NCBI GenBank assembly: GCA_946811185.2 | Contig: OX328101.1 | Coordinates: 15,360,122 to 15,424,121 of the forward strand | Length of the DNA stretch: 64,000 nt | Direction: 5' to 3' | DNA from: Hippopus hippopus | Lineage: Eukaryota; Mollusca; Bivalvia; Cardiida; Cardiidae | In this document: positions 22,462-34,516 of the stretch, in pieces | Layout of the letters: each line of letters opens with the position of its first letter | Numbering within the stretch: the first letter of the stretch is position 1 | Notes under the pieces: generated by a model | Databases searched by the model: none | What the model was told of the DNA's origin: nothing | The model's input: only the letters and a program-made list of their open reading frames with translations | Translations under genes and position numbers: made by a program

Positions 22462-22676
22462 ACTCTTTCAGCACAATAATTATATACAAACTCGACCTCT
22501 TTCGTCAGCTGAAAATACAATCTACAGAAACTCAGAAAGATCTTTATCTGACAGACTTGACTGAACTAGTGGATGTTCTAGATCCAAGATCAGACTGCAC
22601 GTTCTATGCAGTCTGATCTTGGATCTACACTGTCCGCAAAAGGTTCTCTAGTAACGCTTAACAGCCTAAGGGTTTA
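22458..22676. mobile_element. MITE-B copy, right of a tandem pair
   Basis: Starts TTAActctttcagc in the shared TTAA and ends cagcctaagggTTtA. Confidence 0.8.
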
Positions 22677-22707
22677 AAAAGAACGTAGAAAGTCTGAAAC
22701 AAAATCT

Positions 22708-23366
22708 ATGGTGGCATATTTCTGCCGCGAGATACGAGATAGCTATTGCGATATTTTAGGAGAACTATAGTGATAAACCAAAGTTTCTGGAAATATTATC
22801 TAGATAATAAAAATTTTCACGATAAAAATATCGCGATAATTCTAACTGTTATCATGATTTTTTTTTTTTGCTTTCGTGCCCATAACTGACATTCACAGTA
22901 TCTATAATTAGATACGGTTTCGGAACATCTTCGTCTACAACGTTATAAATTTGCCTTTTCCCTCAATGGTTTTAAAGTTGTTCGTAGGAGGCATTTCGAG
23001 TCGTCTTTGTGATTTTACAGACTTCTTTTTATTTCGGGTCTTGTCAAAATTTACCAATTAATCTACAGCTGATAATAATTCGAAATTCTACTTACTGCAA
23101 TCTTGTGAAGTCCGTAACTACCGAGCTCATCCAAATGGTGAATTTTCTATTTATAGAAATCGAGAAACGGATAATTTTATCTCGAATGTCAGCTTCGTGC
23201 ACCATTGAGAAATTTTGAGTTAAAATGTTAGGTTTATCGTGATATTTTTTTCAGGAAACTTTTCACTATCTCGATAAAATTTCCAGGAAACTTTAAGTTA
23301 TCGCGATAGTTTTCTAAAATTATCATGATAGCTATCTCGTATCTCGTGGCAGAAATATGCCACCAT
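22708..23366. mobile_element. DNA transposon remnant with ~65-bp TIRs and 8-bp TSD
   Basis: The ends are inverted copies of atggtggcatatttctgcc(g/a)cgagatacgagatagctat with further diverged continuation. Flanks caaaatct (22700-22707) and aaaaatct (23367-23374) match at 7 of 8, as expected of an 8-bp target duplication (hAT- or Mutator-like). The interior has no transposase. Confidence 0.8.
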
Positions 23367-23668
23367 AAAAATCTGATTGGTATCTGGCCGTACCAACCTT
23401 TCTTTATTAGTTCCTACTTCTCATTACCACAACTTGCCATCTGATTGATCAAGACAGAAAGATTACGTGGGAAAAGGAGCCAGAGGCTTGGAGAGAATTT
23501 TGTGCATTGTGCCTCCAGGAATGCTTGCATAGGTACACTGGCGTACGGCATATGAATTAAATTACTTTGACAGACACTATATAGCCTATATTAACTATAT
23601 TAACTGTTAACAAAGGCGTTTAATAGCGAAAACGATTAATGAAAAAAAATGCTAACAGAGAAATGTGT

Positions 23669-23903
23669 TAAACCCTTATCACACAGTCCCGAGTTTTAAC
23701 GACACTTTAGAAGAAGGTTCTCGAGAAACATTTCTGAAAAAGGAGAAAATGCAGGTAACCGGCATTTTCGCTTTTTTCCGCAATGTTTTCTATCCAATCA
23801 CAGACAGAAATCATTATTTTAGCTACATGTACCTTTAATTTGTCGTCTGCAAATACCTTCAATTTGGTTGAGCACAAAATCTTGCCTTTTGGTAAAGAGG
23901 TAA
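23669..23903 (-). mobile_element. MITE-A copy
   Basis: Complete, inverted; begins TTAAacccttatcacacag and ends ggtaaagaggtaag. Confidence 0.75.
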
Positions 23904-24189
23904 GAGAGTGCATTCTGCGTTCTACTCAGCCGAAATTCTCCCAAAAAACACTTACATTTGTAACAAATCTACACATGTATATCAAAACGTATGTAACAGC
24001 TGTGTACTTTTTGATTTCGAATCCCGGGATAGCCTTTATAAAAGAAAAGAGATGCTTTCTGGTGCAGTTCAGTAGATTTCGACATTGTTTCCAACCAGAT
24101 GTACTCACTTTGGACAATATAAGTAGTACACAGTCTTATCGTGAATAGCATCACCAGTTCTGATGCAGTATGGCAGTATGTTTGATTAA

Positions 24190-24395
24190 TGGTTCACCAA
24201 AGTATCCCGAGTGTTAGGTTTTTGAAAAAAAACATTGCGGGAAAAGGAGAAAATGCTGGTTTCCAACATTTTCTCCTTTTCCCACAATGTCTTATACTAT
24301 ATTAAGGACAAGACCATTATTTCTTTTGATTTGTCGTCTGCAAATGCTTTGAATTTGGACGAGTCTAAAATTGCGTCGACTGGTAAAGAGTTAAC
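24190..24395 (-). mobile_element. MITE-A copy
   Basis: Hairpin 24233-24290 is almost perfect; right end tggtaaagagTTAA. Confidence 0.75.
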
Positions 24396-24635
24396 ATGAT
24401 ATGACGTAGATAAAAGGACTTTATAAAATTTTATCTCACATGCCAACTAACATCAAATACTTTATGTCTTATCTGGTCTGGTGACAAAACTTTATTCTAT
24501 GGTAAGAGCTTTAATATAGCTCTTTCGTTGCTAGCTAAAAATGAATTTGATTGAAAGTACAGCACCGTCGCAAATGATGAAATATTTCTGTCATATTGAA
24601 CATCAGGTAGCAGACGGTGCAGACCCATGATCAGG

Positions 24636-24821
24636 CCCGTGTTCATCAATCATTCTTAATAGCATGCTTAGTCTAATCATGAAGAATTTTCTAGGTTTAT
24701 AAAGTACTTCTGCAGTTTCTGATTGGTTAAACCGAATGATTCAGCTAATCAAAAACTGCATTTTTTTCTATATGTAGAACAAGACTAAGAATGTAATTTA
24801 GGATGGTTGGTGAATACGGGC
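24636..24821. mobile_element. MITE-E copy 1
   Basis: Inverted ends cccgtgttcatcaatcattc / ggatggttggtgaatacggg. Inner part has gattggttaaacc / gctaatcaaaaactgc. A relative lies at 44482. Confidence 0.6.
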
Positions 24822-25013
24822 TCAGATTACTCGTTCTGTGCTGTCCGATCTTGCTTTACGCTATTGACAAAAGCTGTTCACATTGACATCGGCAATGAAA
24901 GAGTTTGGGTCTGTAGCTTAAGAGGAGAAAACAATAGAAAAGGGGATTCGCTCTCACTTATGATAAAGAGAAAACTTATGTTCATCTTACTTTTGCAGTT
25001 AGTCTTAAATTCA

Positions 25014-25165
25014 TCATCATCACCATCATCATTACCATTAACATAATCATCATTATCAAATCATCACCATCATCGTCGTCGTCGTCATCATTATCATCAT
25101 CATCATCATAATCACCGTCATCATCATCAAAATCATTATCATCGCTATCATCATCAATATATCAG
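25014..25165. repeat. (ATC/ATCG)n imperfect microsatellite
   Basis: Imperfect run of catcat, catcac and cgtcgt units. Confidence 0.95.
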
Positions 25166-25262
25166 TATCATTTATAACGTTGGCAAGAACTGTAGCATAT
25201 TGAAAGGTGATTAGTTTAGCTTGGCTGAGTTGAGTTCACACCAAATAACTTTCAACACATCA

Positions 25263-25501
25263 ATTAACACTTTACCCCGAAACAACCCCGTACTTTTACC
25301 TTACAGCTAGGGCTTTTAAAAACATCGCGGGAAAGGAGAAAATGCTGGTTACCAGCATTTTCTCCTTTTCCCACAATGTCATCCACCCTTTCAAAGATAA
25401 CGGTAAGTCCCGTAATATTACTAAAATTTGAGTTTGCGCTGTCTGCAATTTTTTTTCAATATGGACGAGTGTAGAATTTAGTAGTATGGTGAAAGTGTAA
25501 C
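25263..25501 (-). mobile_element. MITE-A copy
   Basis: Perfect central hairpin arms (aaaggagaaaatgctggtta and complement). It is followed directly by the MITE-B copy at 25499. Confidence 0.75.
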
Positions 25502-25709
25502 CTTTATCCTGCTAAATAAGTAAATGAAACTTTCAAGTCGATAGTAAAAAACCAAATGTTTCTATTTTAAACTTATTGTTTTGGAGAAAAATATCTCCTT
25601 ATCGGAAAGTGTAAATCAAAGATCCGACTTCACGTTCTGTGCAGTCTGATCTTGATCTACACTGTCCGCCAAAGGTCAGTAAGTCGCGCTTAGCAGCCAA
25701 AGGGTTAAT
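25499..25709. mobile_element. MITE-B copy
   Basis: Left end aacctttatcctgctaaata, right end gccaaagggTTAA. Confidence 0.8.
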
Positions 25710-25799
25710 ACCAAGGTATTGCGGTTTCTAACTCACCGGAATTATTTTGTCCCCTGCAAAATAAGCCGACTCATTCCATCGCCATTTTACCTTTAACAT

Positions 25800-25945
25800 A
25801 CGCTCAATCGTTTGCTAACCCACCAGGTGCCTTTTCGAGTAGTGTAGATCAAGATCAGACTGTAAAAATGTGCAGTCTGGTCTTGATCTGTATTTTCTGA
25901 TATATGTTTTAGATACTTTTGTCAGAACAGCCTTTCGCCCTATAC
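25800..25945. mobile_element. MITE-B, diverged copy
   Basis: Hairpin tagatcaagatcagactg / cagtctggtcttgatctg is clear; the ends are poor. Confidence 0.55.
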
Positions 25946-25963
25946 CAGACCATTCCGTAACTT

Positions 25964-25972
<9 letters not shown>

Positions 25973-25997
<25 letters not shown>

Positions 25998-26165
25998 ATT
26001 TTAAGCCGTTGTCAATATTATTTCAGCTATTACGCAGGTACCAGTGCATCGTTCCATACTTTCCAGGAGTTTCTTTTACTAGTACTTGCCACAATATTCT
26101 TCCAAAGCCACTGACTGCTTTCACTGAAAGCGCTTCCGGGACTCGGCCTGTGTCCATACGGTCCT
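25973..26165 (-). mobile_element. SINE, inverted, with (GATT)n tail
   Basis: Starts with six GATT units, then inverted tail and body (gttgtcaatattatttcagc, ggtaccagtgcatcgttcca). Confidence 0.6.
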
Positions 26166-26322
26166 GACGACCAAGAATTTTAAAAACAACGTGGGAACAG
26201 GACAAAACATTGAGGCAACCAGTATCTTATCCTTTTTCCAGAATAGTTTTTCCTCTTATTCAGTGACAAATCATACTATTTGAGCCAAATTCACTTTGTC
26301 GTCTTCAAATGCTTTCAAAGCG
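26166..26322 (-). mobile_element. MITE-A copy, truncated by a microsatellite
   Basis: Diverged hairpin; ends where the ATAGAT array begins. Confidence 0.5.
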
Positions 26323-26366
26323 GATATAGATATAGATATAGATACAGATATAGATATAGATATAAT
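26322..26366. repeat. (ATAGAT)n microsatellite
   Basis: About seven hexamer units with one C change. Confidence 0.9.
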
Positions 26367-26416
26367 GAATCACTTCGTCAGGTTAAAAAAATTGCATTGC
26401 AACAAATTTGTGTTTT

Positions 26417-26636
26417 TTCTTTACCAAATGACAAAAATTTGGACTCATCCAAATTCGGAGTATTTGAAGACAAATTCTGCGTAGCTCAAACGATGATTTC
26501 TTTCTTTAATAGAGGAGAAAACATGATGGGAAAAGAAGAAAATACTGGTTGCTAGCATTTTCTCCTTTTCCCTTGATTGTTTCAAAAGCCTTCTGCTTCA
26601 ATGTTCTTAAAACTTAGGGTCGCTTGGTAGCAAGTC
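26417..26636 (+). mobile_element. MITE-A copy
   Basis: Left end ctttaccaaatgac; right end cgcttggtagcaag. Confidence 0.7.
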
Positions 26637-26722
26637 AAATGCCAAACCCGTTATTTTGCAACCGAACCCGAAAATCAGTAGCTCTCTAAAATACTAGTAT
26701 GAGAGTTTGCCAGTATTCAATC

Positions 26723-26983
26723 TTTAACCCTGTACTTAAAAAGCCCGTGTTTTAACGACCGTAGAGAGGAAAGGGGTTGAAAACATAGTGGGGAAAAAAG
26801 AGAAAAAGGATTGCAACAAACATTTTCTCCTTTTCCTACTATGTTTTCTTCCCTTTCGTAAATATTTCTATACTTTCTTATTATTTATTCTATTTCTACA
26901 TATATTTCTATCATTTTAATCTGGCGTCCGCAAATGCTTTGAATTTGGACAAGTCCAAACTTTCTTTCTTTTGTAAAGGGCAA
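26723..26983 (-). mobile_element. MITE-A copy with internal AT insertion
   Basis: The right half contains an added tatttctacatatatttcta stretch; right end ttgtaaaggg. Confidence 0.65.
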
Positions 26984-27140
26984 ACAAGTCTGATCTACAC
27001 TACACTTATGCCTGAAATAAGATAATTTTTTTTTTGAGTTTTAGCGTTCTAAGCGTTGAGTCTTCTCAAAATCTCTACCACGTGTTTAACTCATCATCTT
27101 AATATTTACCTATTGTACATATTGTAGGTGAGCATCTTTT

Positions 27141-27270
27141 TTAGCCCTTTCAGTGCCATAGGCGAAAATAGACTCTTGCGGACGGCATAGATCAAGATCA
27201 GACTGCACGTTATCAGACTGCACAGAACGTGCAGTCTGACCTTGGATCTACACCGTCCGCTTGTTAAGTC
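27141..27270. mobile_element. MITE-B copy with duplicated hairpin arm
   Basis: The left arm core cagactgcac appears twice (gatcagactgcacgttatcagactgcac) before the right arm; right end missing. Confidence 0.65.
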
Positions 27271-28043
27271 AAGCCTATAAGATAATCAAAGTACTGACAG
27301 TACTGAAAAAACAGCGAGCTGGCGATTAATTATTTGGTGACAGGTTTCCAGCGATAATTTATTCAGGAAAAAGTGTCTTCAAGCATTCATCATAAAATTT
27401 CATATTCCTCTGGCCCAATGGAGACAGCTTAAAAAAAAACACACAGGAAATGACAAAATGCTGGTAATTCTTATTTTTTGATATTGTTCTTAATTAACTA
27501 TTTCAGGGGAGACCCGAACATTAGGGCAATATTTTTTGCCTGCATGTACTTTAAAAACGGACAGGCCTGGTTTCTTTTGTAGTAAAAGAATTCTATGTTG
27601 ATCCCAACTGAACAAAACACCATGCTAAATAGTTAGGCATTAATATCTGACAAAGAAAACAGCTACATGCCAGTAATTTTGTGTTTGAATGGTGCTGCAC
27701 ACTTGATGCTCATTTCGAAAGAGAGAGAGAAAGGGAGAGAGAGAAAGTCAAAATTTTTCATCTCATTTTATTTACTAAACCCGTTAAACAGACAAACCAT
27801 AATGTCTCTGAAGTGACGTTTTTTAAATAAGAAATTGCAAGCTGTACATATCATTTACTGTTTGACTTACACAAGCACATTCAGACAGTTTTTGCATTAT
27901 AATGTTCCTAAGCCACTGGCTGCTTTTCCACATTACTATTGTTGAAACTATGAGCAAATGACATTACACAAGAAGGACGATTACAATTTTGTTTAAATTG
28001 CTTTGTGCTGCTCTAAGGAAACAGTTGCATTTTTTACTGTGAT

Positions 28044-28211
28044 TAAAAGAAATATAGGATCTGACATTAGTTGGCTTTTGAGATAAAATTTTATTAAACG
28101 AGTCTAGGGAAATGTTATTAAGCGAGCCTTTGGCGAACTTAATAACATTTGTCCTTGACGGGTTTAATGAAATTTTATCTCAAACGCGAACAAATGTCAG
28201 ATTCTTTTTAT
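28044..28211. mobile_element. Foldback MITE
   Basis: Arms of about 70 bases: aggatctgacattagtt, tttgagataaaattt, ttattaa and their complements around a short centre. Confidence 0.7.
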
Positions 28212-28644
28212 CACACAACGATATTTCATGAAATATAGATCAGATGATGCAAAACCATTTATAGATGCACCCGCGGTAATATCCACAAAACCCATCCACT
28301 TAGAACTATGAAATACATACAAAATGACGTCACACAAATATGATATCAAACGTGTATAAGCTAAGAAAATTCGTAATGGGTATATTGCGCTGAGAACAAG
28401 GGAGGTTATTATGATAAATATGAAATCTTGCTATATTTCAACTGATATTGAACATGTCAAAAGCAATCATATGACCGAGAAACCCAACGAAAGTATATGA
28501 AATTTAACCTGTATACCAAGAAAGAATGACAACAGCATCATGATTTATCAAAGGCGGGTACTCTACTCTATGGCTCAGCCATAGATGATCATTTAATGTA
28601 CACAGGTTTGAAACGCACTTGGAAGAGAGCGTATCTGTAGCGCT

Positions 28645-28725
28645 GGTTGATTGATTGAATTTGCGTTTATTTATCGTCGCCACCGGTTGCCCATATGGGC
28701 GACGCCCCCTGAAGGCTGTTAGTAT
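28645..28725 (-). mobile_element. SINE tail fragment
   Basis: Inverted tail of the 6423 SINE: tttatttatcgtcgccaccg and gttgcccatatgggcgacgc. Confidence 0.6.
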
Positions 28726-29187
28726 GCGTATGACTAAAATATTCAGCCTTTTTCAAAATTTTCCTTGTTTCATATTTTCTTCAACATAAATAATAATTGT
28801 GAAGAATATTTAGGGTTAGACACGATAACGTCATCGCCTTCAAATATTGTTTTAATGGAATATTTGGTAAAGGGAGGTAATTAATGTTGACCACCAATAA
28901 AGTTATTTGCATTGATTTCTGATATTTTTTTTAGTTGTGGATTTTTGTATCTAGATATTCTATATATTTTTCATGTTCTGCATATAAGGTTTATTTCAAA
29001 ATTTTATAGCAATATGAGATATTATTTTTAATACATATTATAAATTTGCCAAAAAAGTTGCATACCCCAGATGGTACAGTCACGAAACAGAACATTGGTC
29101 GCTTGTATAAATATTACCAGCATTAGGAGATCCTGACCACTGATCAAGATCCAGTCGTTCATTTTTTGTTTTTTTTAGATTTCATTA

Positions 29188-29428
29188 TTCCGTACCAAAC
29201 GACTAGCCAAACCATTAGACTTGTGCAAGTTCAAAGCATCTAGTACAATTTCTAATATAAGAATATGCATTGTAGTAAACACTGTGGAGAAAGGAGAAAA
29301 TATGGTTCTTGCAATGTTTTGCTTCCTTTCAAAGACAAATCCTTTAACTTGAGCCAAATTTAATATGTCATCAGCAAATTTTCTAAACTTTGAGGATCCA
29401 CTGGTTTGTCTTCTGGTGGAGAGGTAAA
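29188..29428 (-). mobile_element. MITE-A copy, diverged
   Basis: Left end gtaccaaacgactag; central hairpin largely decayed. Confidence 0.5.
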
Positions 29429-29494
29429 TTAAGCGCTGTCTTGACCTACTGCCGATTATATATGAGGCTTAGCTGATGAGATATTTTGCTGGTT

Positions 29495-29575
29495 AATCGA
29501 AAAACATTGTCAAAAAAGGGAAAATATTTTTACTAGTATTTACTCATTTTCATACCATGATTTCAAATGTCTGCC
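29495..29575 (-). mobile_element. MITE-A hairpin remnant
   Basis: aaaacattgtcaaaaaaggg with a partly complementary actcattttcataccatga. Confidence 0.4.
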
Positions 29576-29601
29576 TCTTTAAAAAAAAAACAAAAAAAAA
29601 A

Positions 29602-30298
29602 CTAGAGGCCCTTGGGCCTGAAATCACTCGGCTGGCAGTTATTTCGCTTTTTTGCTAGCATACGTTATGAATTCATGATGCAAAAAGGGAAAAAGACAAA
29701 AAAAAAAAAAAAAAAGGGGGGGGGCGGGATGTTCTTGCAACTGGGCTTGAACCCACTAGGACAGTATAAGTAGGCATGGTGAATTGAACAAAATTAATGG
29801 TAATAAAAATTGAAGTACAATTTCTCAAAACCAATAGTTTGGAATCCAGCCAAATTTGATAGGGTTTCAATATGCATTGCATTTAACAATCCTAGCAAAT
29901 TCAAAGAAATATGACTAATGTTGTGGACTTTGTTGAGTAACTATACTAAGTCATCAAATGGCTGCTTTTCCTGAACTGATTGGTACATTTTCTTCACTTT
30001 TCGACCACAAATGCAGACTTTATCACGTAAGCAAAAAATGGAAATTTTCAACTTCAAATGGCTACTTTTCCCATGCTGATTGTCAGATTCTTTTTTTGAA
30101 AATCAATAACGTTGAAGCTATCGATGAAATAAACAAACTCTGCAACTTTCACAAAAATCTGACCACAAATGCAGACTTTATAGCCTTTTAAAACAAGAAA
30201 AAGACTAAGGAAATATGGACAAACAGAGGGACGACGGAAACCACACCATGACATAAGCTCTGCTGGCTTTCAGCCAGTACAGCTGAAAAAAAAAAGCT
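29602..30298 (+). mobile_element. Poly(A)-tailed non-coding repeat
   Basis: Starts near ctagaggcccttgggcctga, contains two related ~110-base blocks (each with ccacaaatgcagactttat), and ends ctctgctggctttcagccag, gtacagctg and a poly(A) run. The oriented 3' poly(A) suggests a retroposed, non-autonomous element. No ORF supports function. The internal A16G7 tract (29697-29724) is a simple repeat. Confidence 0.5.
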
Positions 30299-30307
30299 GA
30301 GATGGTA

Positions 30308-30395
30308 AAAACTCAACTCTACAACACAACAAAATTTTGGACTTGTCAAAATTGAATGCATATGCAGATGATAGGATAGGCTAAATGTGTACCAT
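30308..30395 (+). mobile_element. MITE-A copy, left part (split by SINE)
   Basis: actcaactctacaacacaac to gtgtaccattt; the continuation is found after the SINE at 30676. Confidence 0.6.
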
Positions 30396-30675
30396 TTGAT
30401 TTGTTTGTTTGTATTGAAGTTTAACGCCATTTTAACAGCTAAGGTCATATCATGGCGGTCAGTGACACACAAAGTTTATGTGTTTCCTGGCTTGATCACG
30501 CCAGTACTAACACAACTTTCTTTCCAAAGCCACTGACTCCTTCTCACATGCACCAGAGGTGAGAGGCGAAAAATCACCAGAAAGAATTAAGGTTTGCCGC
30601 AACCGGGTATCATCCCGCAAGCTCTAGGTCAAGAGTCAGATACACTAGCCACTGAGCTACCCGACCGGGCCGTAC
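30396..30675 (-). mobile_element. tRNA-derived SINE inserted in a MITE-A
   Basis: Inverted: (TTTG)n tail, body (gaagtttaacgccatttta, ccaaagccactgactcc), then tRNA-like head with A box tagccactgagctacccg complement and B-box region ccgggtatcatcccg. The sequence accatttga is repeated on both sides (taccattTGAtt and taccatttga), consistent with a target-site duplication. Confidence 0.7.
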
Positions 30676-30945
30676 CATTTGAAGAGATTATTCTTTGTAT
30701 GGCTAAAAACATTCTGGGAAAAGGAGGAAGAATCAGCTACCAGTAGATCAACACTTCTCCTTTTCCCATTATTTTTTCAACAGCCTCCTCAGTATCGTTA
30801 AAACAGAAAATGCAGGTAACTAGCATTTTCTCCTTTTCCGGATATGATTTTACCCAATCAAAGATAGACGTCAAGTTTTGAGCTACATTTGATATTTTAA
30901 ATTTGGTCACGTCCAAAGTTTTGCTGTATGGTAGAGTTAAACAGT
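30676..30945 (+). mobile_element. MITE-A copy, right part, and a second MITE-A half
   Basis: The first hairpin (ctgggaaaaggaggaagaat / cttctccttttcccatta) completes the split copy; from about 30800 a further half copy with its own hairpin runs to gtatggtagagTTAA. Confidence 0.55.
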
Positions 30946-31690
30946 TACAAATTTGAAAACAGACCACACTTTTTTTTTTCATGAGTTTTAACTTGAAAAA
31001 TAAAAAAAAAAAAAAAAAAAGAAATGGTGAAATAAAACAAGAAAGCTTACTTATTTCAGCAATGTAACATTATGACAATTCATGACTGAATTCATTTCCT
31101 TTTCATTACAGTTGATCTAAATCTACCCCAGGTAAACTAACACCGTATTAGTTACTTCCACAAAAAATAATATTATATCACAAAATCTGGCAAAAAAGAT
31201 TTAAAGAATCAATAAACTGCGAAAAGGTGAAAATAAAGGTTACCAATATTTTCTTCACTTTCCACGTTTTCTAACATATAATTTTCACATTGGACGACAA
31301 AGAACTAAATGTTGAACAATGGTCATAATCAAATTTACTGTATTACTTCCCTTTAATGTCTATACCAAAGACTTAATTTTTTTTGCTGAGTATGGAAGTA
31401 TGCAACATTTATTTGCAAAAGTTAATTATGTGTTAAAAATAGATGACAAAATTGGTGAATTTGTGGACGTTTTCTGTTATATTTTTTATAATCACAACCT
31501 TACGCTCAGCAAGAAAAGGTAAATTTAATTTGCAACTACACGCCTGTAGCAGGCAAGGTAACAATGATAAACAAAAGATGTTCTGGGAATGCTGTCTCAT
31601 AAAATAATACATTATGTCAAGGACGATCTGTATTTCGTGTTGATTTGCCCAATGTATGATGATTTCAAAAATCAATTGTTTACCAATAGA

Positions 31691-32448
31691 AGAAATCAAA
31701 GCGTTGAGAACGCTGAAGTGGTATTTGTCAAGGAACCCATTGTGTGGAATTAATAATTTGAAAGAAAAAGAGAAATATTATTCAAATGTTGGTTTGAAAG
31801 TCAACCTACTAAGCAAATGAACATCTTTTTGGTTGAAGGGAGAGTACTCATGATAAAGTTAGGATTATTTGTGTATTGGTGGTCTCCCTTTGATCATTAG
31901 GAGGAGACAGGAGTAACGTCCCTTGACAGTAGGATGCATGATGGATAGAGAGAGAAACCATGTGAATATATCGAATATAAGTTTGTACCTGGAAACTATG
32001 ATTTTGAAATATCTTTGGCCGTTAACATTTAATTCCTAACATAACAATCAATTATTTCGATCTATAAATATTCATTCCCAATCAAATGGAGTAGCGCGCA
32101 ATCATGGGATGAACAAGCCATGGGACGAACTGGTTTTGGAACGAAAAAGTCCAGGACCAAGCGATCGGTATACAAATTTTGTATCATTGCGCCAATAGAA
32201 GGCTATGAGCGGGTGAAGCTATTTTCAATCATAAATTAGTATTTTCACGATCGATGGCCTCACCCAGTGTATTTTAACTTGCCATTTCCAATTACATATT
32301 TGAGTGCTACCGAAAAACTCATTTGTCTGAGAAAAATTGAGTTTAATTGGGTTTATTTCCTTCGGCTTTGCACAAAATACGATACATGGTCTTCAAAATT
32401 CAATATTGAACTCATAGTGGTATTGTCTTCGACAAATATCACAAAAAA
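31691..32448 (-). mobile_element. Helentron/HINE-like non-autonomous element, copy 1
   Basis: About 758 bases, inverted relative to the copy at 50668-51424 and highly similar over its whole length. In element orientation it starts tttttgtg(a)tatttgtcga, has a 12-base subterminal repeat (gacaaataccac) near the other end, then a small hairpin agcgttctcaacgct and the terminus ctttgatttct. Short subterminal inverted repeats plus a 3' hairpin and no target duplication are features of Helentron-associated elements; no Rep/helicase is encoded. Confidence 0.65.
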
Positions 32449-32505
32449 GGTATAATGGATTAACAATAAAGGTCATATTCTAAATATTATGAACTGTAAA
32501 ACTGA

Positions 32506-32725
32506 CTCTTTACCACACAACCCATACTTTTAAATACACTGAGGGAGAAGGCTTTGGAAAAAATTGTGAGAATAAGAGAGAATGCTGGTAAAAAGCATTT
32601 TCTTCTCACACAAAGTTTTCTGCCCTGTCACTCACGATTTGCACCATTTGAGCCAAATTTAATTTGTTGTCTATAAAAATTTTGATTTGGACAAGTCAAA
32701 ATTTTTGTAAGTTGGTAAAGGTTAA
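32506..32725 (-). mobile_element. MITE-A copy
   Basis: Left end ctctttaccacacaac; diverged hairpin; right end gttggtaaaggTTAA. Confidence 0.7.
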
Positions 32726-32748
32726 AATACATACAGTAGTTGCTATAT

Positions 32749-32985
32749 GAGCCATGCTCTGTCAAAAGGGGGCTGAATGCATCTGCAAAAAGTATCACAG
32801 CTCAGCCTGCACATGTTGACCTGGGCAGAAACTTTTTATCTTTGGTCAATTTTCTGACTATCAAAAGACCAGTATACCTCAGAATTCAGTTGTTTGTTGC
32901 ACAAACTGAATTTTATGGATCCATGATAATGTGATGAATTGCTTGGTAAAGTGTGTCATGGAGATGCATTTAACCACTTTTTACC
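32749..32985 (+). mobile_element. MITE-C copy
   Basis: gagccatgctctgtcaaaag, gcatctgcaaaaagtatca, and right part gatccatgataatgtgatga; one hairpin arm is altered. Confidence 0.7.
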
Positions 32986-32999
32986 AGAGTATCCTTCAT

Positions 33000-33345
33000 A
33001 TCAATTGTCTGTGCATGTCATATTCTTCGAAGATTCGACCTGTCTGCTATGACGCATCACCCATCCCATATACAAGGCACAAGGGAAAAGTAGGGCTTAT
33101 ATTGAAGCTATAACCCAAGCCTGTAGGGGCTGTTTTAATAAATGGCCTGTGCATAGGTTACATGCTAGCTGGTCATAGCTGGATAAACAGCACTAGTAAA
33201 CTTTTATTTTATTTTGAAATTCAAAGTAACGGTTGTCATTTTGAAAAGCAGTCAGGTTCTGTACCCATAATGCCCAATCAGATAGATGTGTATTTGAAGA
33301 ATGCCATCCAGCAGAAGATAATGTAATATCAATTTCAAAGCAAGG
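33000..33345 (-). mobile_element. Element D, copy 2
   Basis: Inverted match to 10148-10507, from catgtcatattcttcgaaga to cattatcttctgctggatgg-like sequence at the other end. Confidence 0.7.
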
Positions 33346-33424
33346 AAGGAAAGTGTTTGTAGACAAATAAGTAAGTCACTGATTATTTTCTGTAACTTTC
33401 AATTAATTTCTTTAATTTTCCAGC

Positions 33425-33650
33425 CTCAAATTCACAGATTCCAGTTCGAGGCATTTGCAGGCAATAATTTAAATGTGATTCAAATGATTGAATTTGTTTT
33501 TTTTTTTTTTTTTTTTTTAAGAATGGGAAACATTGTGGGAAAATTAGAAAAAATGCTGGTTACCAGCATTTTCTCCTTTCCTCACATTGTTTTCAAAAGG
33601 ATTATTTCTTACGGTCGTAAAAACTTGGGATTGTGTGATAAAAGGTTAGG
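33425..33650 (+). mobile_element. MITE-A copy with T-run
   Basis: Hairpin at 33530-33590; a (T)19 run lies in the left half. Confidence 0.65.
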
Positions 33651-34286
33651 TTTTTACACTGACTGTAAACATTAGAGAGTTAAGCTCGTATCAAATGATT
33701 GCACTTTCCTTCTTTTTCTGGAAAGTAAGAGGAAATCATTGTCCTTTTCCAACAATGTTTTCTAGATTCATGTATTGACAACAAAGTTCAAAACTTAAAT
33801 GAGGATTCATTTGATTTGTTGTCCAAAACTGAATCTGCAAAGACAAGTCTAGAATAAGAAGTCTGATAAATAATGTAGTTAAAAATGAAAATATTATCCA
33901 TAGCAGCCTTGGTATCCAGATCAAAAGTATTTGGTCCTTTGCTGTATTACCTCAATGTGGTGTTTTTGTTCTGTTTGCTGCGACAGTTCGAATTGATTGG
34001 CAAGAAAAATCCATGAAATGGATATCTGCGTCTCTTTCAGAGGTTGATAAGGGATGCAGTCAAAATAAAAATTACTTGTATCAACCTTGATCTCATGGGG
34101 CATGGCTAACCTTTGACATCAGTCGACTAGCTTATTTTTCATTTAATGGCCACAAGCCAGCCCGGAATTGTTTGTATTTAATCTACGCACACACAATACT
34201 TTATCAATCCTTTGCTTTATGGAATACGGCTACTCACAATGATTTCCATATTACCAAATAATTGTCAATCTAAAATGTGATGAGCT

Positions 34287-34396
34287 AAAACATATCTCTG
34301 CCCTGCCAGGTCAAATTTTACAGCCTATACTTTTAGTAAGATAAACATATCTCTGCCCTGCCAGGTCAAATTTTACAGTCTATACTTTTAGTAAGA
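34287..34396. repeat. 55-bp tandem duplication
   Basis: Two copies of a 55-base unit containing catatctctgccctgccagg, one base different (cagcc/cagtc). Confidence 0.95.
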
Positions 34397-34516
34397 TATG
34401 GTCTATTTTTTATGTTTAAAAAAGGTCCCCAAATTCCACTGTTAGTCACCATATAAAATGTTGTTAATTCTGTACTAAAGTTTAGTTGCAAGCCATCAAC
34501 CCTTATCAAATGATAA

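Noticed and set aside
29608..29626. Additional histone-type stem-loop (aggccc-tt-gggcct)
   Set aside because: Loop of two bases and no ACCA or downstream element; it is part of a dispersed repeat.
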